DNA of 13,352 nucleotides from an uncultured Clostridium sp. (GTDB lineage: Bacteria > Bacillota > Clostridia > TANB77 > CAG-508), in contig CAMSEX010000026.1 in NCBI GenBank assembly GCA_947057875.1, forward strand, positions 1 through 13,352. Reading direction: 5' to 3'. Each line of letters starts with the position of its first letter. Position 1 is the first letter of the stretch. A program made the translations under genes and the position numbers. The notes below the pieces were generated by a model. That model had not been told where the DNA came from, did no database searches, and saw only the letters and a list, made by a program, of their open reading frames with translations. This document shows positions 1 to 6,087 of the stretch, piece by piece.

Positions 1-53
<53 letters not shown>

Positions 54-123
54 TTTGAATTAGTCATTGTATTAGAAAAAGATCTAGTATAATGGCTTTT
101 TAGTTTATGTTTTTTGTAAAAAC

Positions 124-152
124 TTGACAATTTTATGTAAATGTTATATAAT
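124..152 (+). promoter_or_regulatory. Consensus sigma-A promoter for the lipoprotein gene
   Basis: The -35 box TTGACA (124-129) and the -10 box TATAAT (147-152) are both perfect, separated by 17 nt. Transcription should start near 159, leaving a 5' untranslated region of about 100 nt before the lipoprotein start codon. Such an exact match suggests strong constitutive expression unless the leader is regulated. Confidence 0.8.
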
Positions 153-180
153 TTTATAGAATGTTTTTTAGTAGCATTTA

Positions 181-221
181 TTTAGATACAGTATTTGTAA
201 TTTTAAAATCTGTTATCTAAA
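181..221 (+). other. Hairpin in the 5' UTR of the lipoprotein gene
   Basis: TTTAGATACAG (181-191) pairs with CTGTTATCTAAA (210-221) apart from one bulged A, with an 18-nt A/T-rich loop. It lies between the predicted transcription start and the ribosome binding site. No U-tract follows, so it is not an intrinsic terminator. It matches no riboswitch I recognise and could simply stabilise the mRNA. Confidence 0.3.
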
Positions 222-260
222 AGAAAAATTGACAAATGCATAAAGAAAGGTGGTAGCAAG

Positions 261-1193
261 ATGAAAAAAACAACATTATTTCTGATTGTTGGTATTTTTT
301 TAATGCTGACAATTACAGGATGTGGACGGGAGTGTGGCTTCAATTGTAACTGCAGAGAGGTTGAAGCAATGCTAGAACCAACACTGGAGAGTATATCTAA
401 ATTTGAGGAAATTGAATTCAAAGGTGATGAATCCTATGAAGAAAATGAATCCTATGAAGAAGATGAATCTCATGAAAAAGATGATGAGATTAATCAAGAG
501 AAAGCAGAAAAAGTATACAAGAAGGCAAAGGAACTTTATTTGAGTGGAAAATGGGACGGTAAGCCTATGACGATTCGGTCTCGGACTGTTTCCATTAATG
601 AACACGGAGCAATCTGTATTGATGGCGAAAGTATAAATAATAGGAGAGCAGACCTTCCTGATAGTATTTCTAAAAATGATGTTGACTCGGAATTGGCATA
701 CATATCTGGAGAGGGAGTGTTTGCATTTCAAGACACAACGCTTATCAAATATGTACACGGAGAAAAAATCGAGTTGGGAACATTTGAGTATAAAGGATTG
801 AACCCACAGCATCCGGAAGAGTATGGGTGCCAAATAATCAACGGACGGTATTACCCTCCAGATTATGATAAAGATGGTCCTAATGGAGATAATTCGACGA
901 TGCTTGAGTGGCCTGGACCTAAACCAATGCTTTACTTTGACAAGGAATCGAAAAAACTCTTGCTCATAACCGAAAATCCACTCGAGGGGGTAAATTACTT
1001 ATATGTTTTTACTGACTATAACAAAGCAAAAGCAAAATACCTTGGAGAAATTGACTCAGTGTATTGCATATCAAGTTGCTTTCCAGACGGGAAAGTTCAT
1101 TTAAATTATGCTGATATGGAAGGTAATGAATGGATATGGTGCGAGAATGGGCCAGTCTTGTATGAAGAATTTGAGAAAAAGTATAAGAAGTAA
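261..1193 (+). CDS. Predicted lipoprotein of unknown function
   Basis: This 310-residue protein has a lipoprotein signal peptide: a basic start (MKK), a hydrophobic core and the lipobox ITGC, with Cys21 as the predicted lipidated residue. It should be anchored on the outer face of the membrane. The ATG is preceded by AAAGGTGG about 8 nt upstream. Just after the lipobox, four cysteines fall in eleven residues (C21, C25, C29, C31), followed by an acidic stretch with a six-residue tandem repeat (56-73) and a lysine-rich helix-like segment. The remaining roughly 220 residues are rich in aromatic and beta-prone sequence with further cysteines; I recognise no family. The gene stands alone between its own promoter and terminator. 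It looks somewhat more GC-rich than the other genes and uses CGG arginine codons several times, which its neighbours almost never do, so acquisition by transfer is possible. Confidence 0.85.
   Translation: MKKTTLFLIVGIFLMLTITGCGRECGFNCNCREVEAMLEPTLESISKFEEIEFKGDESYEENESYEEDESHEKDDEINQEKAEKVYKKAKELYLSGKWDGKPMTIRSRTVSINEHGAICIDGESINNRRADLPDSISKNDVDSELAYISGEGVFAFQDTTLIKYVHGEKIELGTFEYKGLNPQHPEEYGCQIINGRYYPPDYDKDGPNGDNSTMLEWPGPKPMLYFDKESKKLLLITENPLEGVNYLYVFTDYNKAKAKYLGEIDSVYCISSCFPDGKVHLNYADMEGNEWIWCENGPVLYEEFEKKYKK
426..479 (+). repeat. 18-bp tandem repeat (three units) in the lipoprotein gene
   Basis: Three in-frame 18-bp units encode DESYEE, NESYEE and DESHEK (residues 56-73). The first two units differ only at the first base (GAT/AAT); the third has drifted. 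They give an acidic linker between the membrane anchor and the body of the lipoprotein. In-frame repeats of this kind can change copy number between strains. Confidence 0.8.
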
Positions 1194-1207
1194 TTGTCAA
1201 TTATACG

Positions 1208-1242
1208 AAGAGGTGCGTGGAACTTTCCAAGCACCTCTTTTT
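1208..1242 (+). terminator. Rho-independent terminator of the lipoprotein gene
   Basis: GAGGTGC (1210-1216) pairs with GCACCTC (1231-1237), the inner bases TGG/CCA extend the stem, and TTTTT (1238-1242) follows. It begins 15 nt after the lipoprotein stop codon. From here to the next hairpin at 1408 I see no gene or other clear element. Confidence 0.88.
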
Positions 1243-1407
1243 ATGTTTCAAGCTGCATTATTTCAAGAGGTTCTGACTGTATTTAGTTAGGAAGTTAGTA
1301 AGGTATTAAAATATATTACAGATTTATTCCATATGACACGAGAAAAAGTTAAGGTTTTAACTCAAAATTATTGTTAAAAATTTAAGAAAAATGTCTGATA
1401 ATAAATT

Positions 1408-1439
1408 ACAAAAGAGACACATTTTTGTGTCTCTTTTGT
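1408..1439. terminator. Bidirectional terminator between convergent genes
   Basis: A perfect 13-bp stem, ACAAAAGAGACAC (1408-1420) with GTGTCTCTTTTGT (1427-1439), closes the loop ATTTTT. The stem ends in an A-run on one side and a T-run on the other, so it can terminate in both directions. It lies 28 bp beyond the purN stop codon and most likely ends the minus-strand purine operon, while backing up the lipoprotein terminator. Confidence 0.8.
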
Positions 1440-1467
1440 GGTAGAATTGTGAAAAATGTGTGAATTT

Positions 1468-2043
1468 TTATTTATTTTGTTCACTCAATTTTTTGATTAC
1501 TTCAATGAGCTGAATTTTTTCAGCTGCTTTTACTTTTTCAGCAACGTCGTCTGCTGTGTCAAGTGGCAAAACGTCGATTCTAGTTTGAGAAATAATATTT
1601 CCTTCATCATAGTGATTGTTGACATAGTGCACGGTTGCGCCACTGATTTTTTCATGAGCAGCCACAACTGCTTCGTGCACTCTCATGCCATACATACCTT
1701 TTCCACAAAATTTGGGAATAAGAGAAGGATGCGTGTTGATAATCGTGTATTTTTGGACTAATTTTGGGCCAATTTTCTTTAAATAACCGGCTAAAACAAT
1801 CAGGTCAATCGGATATTTGGCAAGTACATTTTCCAATTCGGCATCGATTTCGAGTGTTTTTTTATTTTCGATAACATAAGTCTCGATACTAGATTTTTTG
1901 GCACGTTCTAAAGCAGAGCAATCTGCCATATTAGAAATAACTAAATTAATTTTGCAGTTTGCCAAATCGCTGCTTTCAATAGCATCGATAATTGCTTGCA
2001 AAGTGGTGCCTCCACCAGAGGCAAAAACAACTAAATGATACAT
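1468..2043 (-). CDS. purN: Phosphoribosylglycinamide formyltransferase PurN
   Basis: PurN transfers a formyl group from 10-formyl-THF to GAR, giving FGAR, the third step of purine synthesis. The 191-residue protein has the N-terminal nucleotide-binding start (FASGGGTTLQ) and the catalytic triad of the family: Asn103 and His105 in NTHPSLIP, and Asp146 in HYDEG. The segment FCGKGMYG is typical of clostridial PurN. I chose ATG at 2043 because AAGGA lies 7 nt upstream; a TTG at 2064 would overlap the purC stop and add seven residues with no good binding site. It is the last gene of purE-purC-purN, 17 nt after purC, and ends at a strong terminator. Oddity: the phosphate-binding loop reads GTTLQ where GTNLQ or GSNLQ is usual. 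Confidence 0.95.
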   Translation of the reverse strand: MYHLVVFASGGGTTLQAIIDAIESSDLANCKINLVISNMADCSALERAKKSSIETYVIENKKTLEIDAELENVLAKYPIDLIVLAGYLKKIGPKLVQKYTIINTHPSLIPKFCGKGMYGMRVHEAVVAAHEKISGATVHYVNNHYDEGNIISQTRIDVLPLDTADDVAEKVKAAEKIQLIEVIKKLSEQNK

Positions 2044-2060
2044 AATTTTTTCCTTATTTT

Positions 2061-2924
2061 TCAAAATTTTTCAAATTTTTTTCCAGTGATTAATTCATAA
2101 GCCTCGATATATTTTTGTGAGGTAGTATCAATCACATCTTGTGGAATTGGTTCTCCGTTTTTAGGTTGATAGCTGGTTGATTTAATCCAATCACGCAAAT
2201 ATTGTTTATCAAAACTTTTTTGAGATTGCCCAACCTTGTAATCTGAAGCAGGCCAAAATCGACTTGAATCAGGTGTTAAAACTTCGTCAGCTAAAACTAA
2301 TTCGCCATTTTCATCTAAGCCAAATTCAAATTTTGTATCTGCAATAATAACACCTTTTGTAGCAGCATATTCAGCGCATTTGTTGTAAATTTCAAGAGAT
2401 TTTGTGCGTAATTTTTCGGCTAATTCTAAACCAATGATTTCAGATGCTTTCTCAAAGGAAATATTTTCGTCATGATCGCCGACAGCAGCTTTAGTAGAAG
2501 GCGTAAAAATAGCTTCTGGTAATTTTTGAGATTCCTGTAAACCACTAGGCAATTGGATGCCACAAACGGTGCCATTTGCTTGGTAACTTTTCCAGCCAGA
2601 ACCTGTAATATAACCTCTTACAATACATTCAATTGGTAGCATATTTAGCTTTTTTACGAGCATACATCTGCCATCATTTTCTGGTCTTTGAAATTCCTCT
2701 GGAAAGTCAGTTAGTCTTGTGGACAAAATGTGATTTGGAATGATGTCTTTTACAAAATCAAACCAAAACCTAGAGATTTGAGTTAAAATTTTTCCTTTGT
2801 TTGGAACAAGAGTAGGCAAGATATAGTCAAAAGCTGAGATACGGTCAGTTGTCATAAGCAATAATTTGTCTCCATCAATTTCATAAATTTCGCGGACTTT
2901 TCCACTACTTAATTTTTTAATCAT
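2061..2924 (-). CDS. purC: SAICAR synthase PurC
   Basis: PurC joins CAIR and aspartate using ATP to form SAICAR. The product is 287 residues, the longer form of the family, compared with about 237 in E. coli. Visible motifs are SGKVREIY (7-14), RISAFD (28-33), VRGYITGSGW (102-111), the family signature IIADTKFEFG (193-202) and DEVLTPDSSR (213-222). I chose ATG at 2924 since AAAGGAAG lies about 9 nt upstream; an in-frame TTG at 2942 would add six residues and include that binding site in the coding region. The gene lies 22 nt after purE and just before purN in one operon. It ends in TGA, which shows TGA is a stop codon here. Confidence 0.96.
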   Translation of the reverse strand: MIKKLSSGKVREIYEIDGDKLLLMTTDRISAFDYILPTLVPNKGKILTQISRFWFDFVKDIIPNHILSTRLTDFPEEFQRPENDGRCMLVKKLNMLPIECIVRGYITGSGWKSYQANGTVCGIQLPSGLQESQKLPEAIFTPSTKAAVGDHDENISFEKASEIIGLELAEKLRTKSLEIYNKCAEYAATKGVIIADTKFEFGLDENGELVLADEVLTPDSSRFWPASDYKVGQSQKSFDKQYLRDWIKSTSYQPKNGEPIPQDVIDTTSQKYIEAYELITGKKFEKF

Positions 2925-2946
2925 ATTTTTTCTTCCTTTCAAAACT

Positions 2947-3465
2947 TTACATGTTCTTCATATATTCTTCATAGCCAAGAGTTTGTAATTTTTGGTCTTT
3001 AGCGATGACGCCTTCTTTTAAAGATGCTTTATAATCAATCATTTTTTGATGAATGGTTTCGTCTGAAATTCCCAAAATTGTGGTAGCTAAAATGGCAGCA
3101 TTTTTTGCACCATTGATAGCGACTGTGGCAACAGGAATTCCAGATGGCATCTGTACAATGGAATAAAGTGAATCAACGCCGTTTAAAGTTTTGGTATAAA
3201 TGGGAACACCAATGACTGGAATTGGGATTTGAGCGGCAATGACACCCGGCAAATGAGCAGCACCACCAGCGCCACCAATGACTACTTTTACATTTTTGGC
3301 TTTTAATTCTTCTACATATTCTGCCGCTTTTTCAGGGGTTCTGTGGACAGATAAAATTTTTATTTCATAAGAAATGTTCATATCTTCTAGAAATTTAGCA
3401 GCATCTTTCATAATTGGTAAATCGGAATCACTTCCCATAATAATGGCAACATCAATATTTTTCAT
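2947..3465 (-). CDS. purE: N5-carboxyaminoimidazole ribonucleotide mutase PurE (class I)
   Basis: PurE converts N5-CAIR to CAIR, feeding PurC. The 172-residue protein carries GSDSD (11-15), the active-site His41 in SVHRTP, GGAGGAAHLPG (64-74), and the LNGVDSLYSIVQMPSG block around 94-109. The catalytic histidine and the GGAAHLPG loop mark it as class I, so a PurK partner producing N5-CAIR would be expected elsewhere in the genome. The usual SAHRTP reads SVHRTP and MPGG reads MPSG, both mild variants. AGGAGG sits 8 nt before the ATG. It is the first gene of the operon, with a short leader of about 18 nt. Confidence 0.96.
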   Translation of the reverse strand: MKNIDVAIIMGSDSDLPIMKDAAKFLEDMNISYEIKILSVHRTPEKAAEYVEELKAKNVKVVIGGAGGAAHLPGVIAAQIPIPVIGVPIYTKTLNGVDSLYSIVQMPSGIPVATVAINGAKNAAILATTILGISDETIHQKMIDYKASLKEGVIAKDQKLQTLGYEEYMKNM

Positions 3466-3489
3466 AATTAAAACCTCCTATTTTTCAAA

Positions 3490-3518
3490 ATTATATCGCA
3501 TTTTGTCAAATTTTGCAA
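3490..3518 (-). promoter_or_regulatory. Sigma-A promoter of the purECN operon
   Basis: On the minus strand, TTGCAA (3518-3513) and TATAAT (3495-3490) are separated by 17 nt. The start point would be near 3483, about 18 nt before the purE ATG. The leader is too short for a purine riboswitch, and I see no PurR-box-like CCGAAC element, so any purine control must work at the DNA level or elsewhere. Confidence 0.75.
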
Positions 3519-3545
3519 GATTTTTGTAAAAAGTTTTTTGGGGAA

Positions 3546-3555
3546 GCAAATTTGC
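3546..3555. promoter_or_regulatory. Palindrome between divergent pur and pta promoters
   Basis: GCAAATTTGC is a perfect 10-bp palindrome midway between the two -35 boxes. A looser inverted repeat, TTGTCAAATTTTGCAA (3504-3519), overlaps the pur -35 box. Both could be operator sites for a shared regulator, but A/T-rich palindromes also arise by chance in this composition. Confidence 0.3.
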
Positions 3556-3564
3556 AAAAAACTA

Positions 3565-3593
3565 TTGAAATTTTTTGAATTTTAAGGTATAAT
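3565..3593 (+). promoter_or_regulatory. Sigma-A promoter of pta
   Basis: TTGAAA (3565-3570), a 17-nt spacer and TATAAT (3588-3593). Transcription should start near 3600, leaving only about 23 nt before the pta ATG. It diverges from the purECN promoter, the two -35 boxes lying 46 nt apart. Confidence 0.8.
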
Positions 3594-3622
3594 AAAAAAC
3601 AATATAAAAAAGGAGAAAGCCA

Positions 3623-4612
3623 ATGCCATTTTTTGATGATTTAAAAAGAAGAGCGAAATTGGACAAAAAAACGATTGTTTTGCCAGAATCTATGGATATT
3701 AGAATTTTGAAAGCAACTGAGATTATTTTAGCAGAAGGTTTAGCCCATATTGTTTTATTGGGAAATCAAGAAGAAATCGAAAAAAAAGCGCAAGAGGAGA
3801 AAATTGATATTTCAGGGGCACAAATGATTAATCCAAAGCTGTCAGAAAAGGCAGAATATTATGCAGAGTGTTTAGCCCAAATTGATACAACTGTAACAAT
3901 GGAAGAAGCGCAAGAGTTAGTCAAAAATCCAGTTTATTTTGGTATGATGATGGTTAAATTGGGGGACAGCGATGGGTATGTTTCAGGTGCCATGAATACC
4001 ACAAAGGATATTTTGAAAACGGCAATGCGCATTTTTGAAAAAGAAGGAACTAAAATTTTATCAACAGTTTTGGTTATGTTGGTTCCCAATGAAGAATATG
4101 GTGATAAAGATGGTGTGTATTTATTTTCAGATTGTGCATTAAATGAAAATCCAGGCTATTTGGCTTTGTCTGAAATTGCGATGACTTCTGCAAAGACATA
4201 TAAAAAATTTACAAATAAAGAAGCGAAGGTGGCAATGCTTTCGTATTCAACATTTGGAAGTGCTAAATCAAAATCGATTGATAAAGTTATGAAAGCTACA
4301 GAAAGGGTAAAACATAAAGTACCAGAGTTAAAAATAGATGGAGAAATTCAATTAGATGCGGCAATTGTGCCAGAAATAGCATTATCCAAAGCACCTAATT
4401 CAAGTTTAAAAGGAGAGGCAAATGTATTAATTTTTCCAGATATTAATGCAGGTAATATTGGTTGTAAATTGGTGGAAAGATTGGCAAATGCGCAAATGTT
4501 TGGACCGATTTGCCAAGGCTTGGAAAAGCCAATTAATGATTTATCAAGAGGAAGTTCTGTAGAAGGAATTGTTGGTACGATTTTGATTACCGTAATTCAA
4601 TCTCAAAAATAA
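3623..4612 (+). CDS. pta: Phosphate acetyltransferase Pta
   Basis: Pta interconverts acetyl-CoA plus phosphate with acetyl phosphate plus CoA, the entry to acetate fermentation. The 329-residue length fits the short, catalytic-only form, without the N-terminal regulatory domains of E. coli Pta. Family motifs run in order: DGYVSGA (117-123), FSDCALNENP (168-177), LSYSTFGSAKS (206-216), LDAAIVPE (244-251), KAPNS (256-260), FPDINAGNIG (271-280) and QGLEKPINDLSRG (298-310). AGGAG lies about 7 nt before the ATG. A phosphate butyryltransferase is less likely, because the C-terminal NDLSRG segment matches Pta closely. The acetate kinase gene that often follows pta is not here; an AI-2E-family gene follows after 9 nt instead. 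Confidence 0.95.
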   Translation: MPFFDDLKRRAKLDKKTIVLPESMDIRILKATEIILAEGLAHIVLLGNQEEIEKKAQEEKIDISGAQMINPKLSEKAEYYAECLAQIDTTVTMEEAQELVKNPVYFGMMMVKLGDSDGYVSGAMNTTKDILKTAMRIFEKEGTKILSTVLVMLVPNEEYGDKDGVYLFSDCALNENPGYLALSEIAMTSAKTYKKFTNKEAKVAMLSYSTFGSAKSKSIDKVMKATERVKHKVPELKIDGEIQLDAAIVPEIALSKAPNSSLKGEANVLIFPDINAGNIGCKLVERLANAQMFGPICQGLEKPINDLSRGSSVEGIVGTILITVIQSQK

Positions 4613-4621
4613 GGAGTTTAT

Positions 4622-5767
4622 ATGGAGTTAAACAAGGAAAATACAAAAAAAATAATAAAAATTATTACATATGCCTTAGTGCTATTTTTCATTTTGCAAA
4701 ATTTTGGAATTGTCAAAAATATGTTTTTTAATTTGCTAAACATTTTATCGCCATTTTTGTTTGGAGTAGGGTTAGCGTTTATTTTGAATATTCCAATGAG
4801 CGTTTTTGAGCGAAAATTTTTTCAACACAAAAAGGTGAAAGATAAGAATGCAAAACCAAGCCATTTAAAAAGACCGATTTCGATTGTTATGTCTTTGATT
4901 TTAATTATTTTAATTATTGGTTTGATTATCAAATTGGTAATTCCACAATTAATTAGTGTGCTTGTGATGTTTGCAGGAAATCTTCCAGAACTTGCTTACA
5001 ATATAAAAGAAGGCGCTATGGAGCTAACAGAGCAATATCCGGAAATTCGTGCTCAAATTAGTAGTATCGAAATTAACTGGGAACAAATTATTAATGAACT
5101 TATGAATTTTGTTAAGAATTTTGCAGGAAGTGTTGTAACTTCTTCTATCGGTTTTTTGGTTTCTGTAATTGGTGGAATTTTTGATAGCATTGTTGCAATT
5201 GTTTTTGCAGTGTATATTTTAATGAGCAAAGAAAAACTTTCAGACCAATTGAAGAAATTAATTCGAGCGTATTTGCCAGAAAAAAGAGCAGAGCGTTTAT
5301 TAGAGATATGTCATTTATCAAAAGTTACATTTAGTAATTTTATAGGAGGTCAGTGTATTGAAGCAGTCATATTGGGAAGTTTGTGCTTTTTAGGAATGCT
5401 ATTGCTAAGATTACCATATGCAGCAACCATTTCAGTATTTGTTGGTGTAACAGCGTTAATTCCAATTGTTGGTGCATTTATTGGAATTATTTTGGGAGCA
5501 GTTCTGATTTTATCTGTTTCGCCAATAAAATCGCTAATATTTATTTGTTTCTTGCTCATTTTGCAACAAATTGAAAGCAATGTCATTTATCCGAAAGTGG
5601 TTGGAAATTCGGTTGGACTTCCAGGTATGTGGGTGTTAGTTGCTGTAATCGTTGGAGGCGGTTTAGGCGGAATGCTTGGCTTGCTACTTGGTTTACCTTG
5701 TGTTTCAGTGTTATATTCCATTCTTAGAAATGATGTTTATGAAAGATTAAAAATGAAAAAAGTATAA
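4622..5767 (+). CDS. AI-2E/PerM-family membrane protein (YtvI-like)
   Basis: This 381-residue integral membrane protein belongs to the AI-2E transporter (PerM) family. Members include the quorum-signal exporter TqsA and Na+/H+ antiporters; the substrate here cannot be told from sequence. About eight hydrophobic segments are visible: two near 10-57, one near 86-118, one near 170-202 after a soluble region, then a C-terminal cluster near 240-370. The C-terminal block with PIVGAFIGIILGA and GGGLGGMLGLLLGLP is the family hallmark. AAGGAG overlaps the pta stop codon, 5 nt from the ATG, so the two genes are almost certainly cotranscribed. No terminator is visible directly after it; the next clear one is at 6004. 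Confidence 0.9.
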   Translation: MELNKENTKKIIKIITYALVLFFILQNFGIVKNMFFNLLNILSPFLFGVGLAFILNIPMSVFERKFFQHKKVKDKNAKPSHLKRPISIVMSLILIILIIGLIIKLVIPQLISVLVMFAGNLPELAYNIKEGAMELTEQYPEIRAQISSIEINWEQIINELMNFVKNFAGSVVTSSIGFLVSVIGGIFDSIVAIVFAVYILMSKEKLSDQLKKLIRAYLPEKRAERLLEICHLSKVTFSNFIGGQCIEAVILGSLCFLGMLLLRLPYAATISVFVGVTALIPIVGAFIGIILGAVLILSVSPIKSLIFICFLLILQQIESNVIYPKVVGNSVGLPGMWVLVAVIVGGGLGGMLGLLLGLPCVSVLYSILRNDVYERLKMKKV

Positions 5768-5782
5768 TTTTTACACAAAGTA

Positions 5783-5811
5783 TTTACATAAATAGAAAAA
5801 TATGCTACAAT
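5783..5811 (+). promoter_or_regulatory. Extended -10 promoter for the 41-codon small ORF
   Basis: TTTACA (5783-5788), a 17-nt spacer, and TACAAT (5806-5811) preceded by TG in the extended -10 position. The start would be near 5818, about 34 nt ahead of the small ORF. It begins only 15 nt after the upstream membrane-protein gene. Confidence 0.7.
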
Positions 5812-5851
5812 AAAAGTACAACGATAAATCGAAAAAACAGGAGGAAAAGAA

Positions 5852-5977
5852 ATGACAAAAAAAGAAGAGCTATATCGTGGGCCTGAGGGTGTTGTATATC
5901 GGAAAGAGAATATTACTAAAAAAGAAATTGTTATTAATATGGTAATCACAACACAGAAAAGGTCCAAAGGTAAATAA
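5852..5977 (+). CDS. Small hypothetical protein, 41 aa
   Basis: The ORF begins MTKKEELYRGPEG and ends in a basic tail (QKRSKGK). A perfect AGGAGG (5839-5844) sits 7 nt before the ATG, a promoter lies just upstream and a terminator just downstream, so it looks like a complete monocistronic gene. The peptide is charged, soluble, and has no membrane segment or signal peptide and no cysteine. The middle (residues 20-34) could form a short beta strand. I do not recognise the family. It could instead be cotranscribed with pta and the membrane protein by read-through. The strong binding site is the best argument that it is translated. Confidence 0.65.
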   Translation: MTKKEELYRGPEGVVYRKENITKKEIVINMVITTQKRSKGK

Positions 5978-6003
5978 TCTTCTGAAAACATAATGATAAG
6001 AAG

Positions 6004-6037
6004 GCGGAGCCAAGAAATTTTAGGCTTCGTTTTTCTT
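6004..6037 (+). terminator. Rho-independent terminator after the small ORF
   Basis: GCGGAGCC (6004-6011) pairs with GGCTTCGT (6023-6030), including two G-U pairs, and is followed by TTTTCTT. It ends the 41-codon transcript and probably any read-through from pta and the membrane protein. Its T-tract touches the recG -35 box. Confidence 0.75.
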
Positions 6038-6064
6038 GCCAAAATTTTATTTTTCCGATATAAT
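6036..6064 (+). promoter_or_regulatory. Sigma-A promoter of recG
   Basis: TTGCCA (6036-6041), a 17-nt spacer and TATAAT (6059-6064). The start would fall near 6071, almost at the ribosome binding site GGGGGA (6075-6080), so the leader is under 20 nt. Confidence 0.65.
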
Positions 6065-6087
6065 ATAAAAAATTGGGGGAAATAAAA

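Noticed and set aside
54..123. Promoter or terminator just after the tRNA (TATAAT at 88-93; AAAAAG/CTTTTT)
   Set aside because: No acceptable -35 box lies at the right distance, and the possible stem is only A/T pairs with a long loop.
372..833. 153-codon minus-strand ORF opposite the lipoprotein gene
   Set aside because: Its Phe/Ile-rich sequence is the antisense of the acidic repeat, it lacks a binding site, and the plus-strand gene has a signal peptide, promoter and terminator.
2043..2064. TTG start for purN overlapping the purC stop
   Set aside because: It would place the AAGGA binding site inside the gene; ATG at 2043 has proper spacing and matches the family's N-terminus.
3466..3622. 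Purine riboswitch or PurR box before purE
   Set aside because: The transcript leader is only about 18 nt and no CCGAAC-type box is present.
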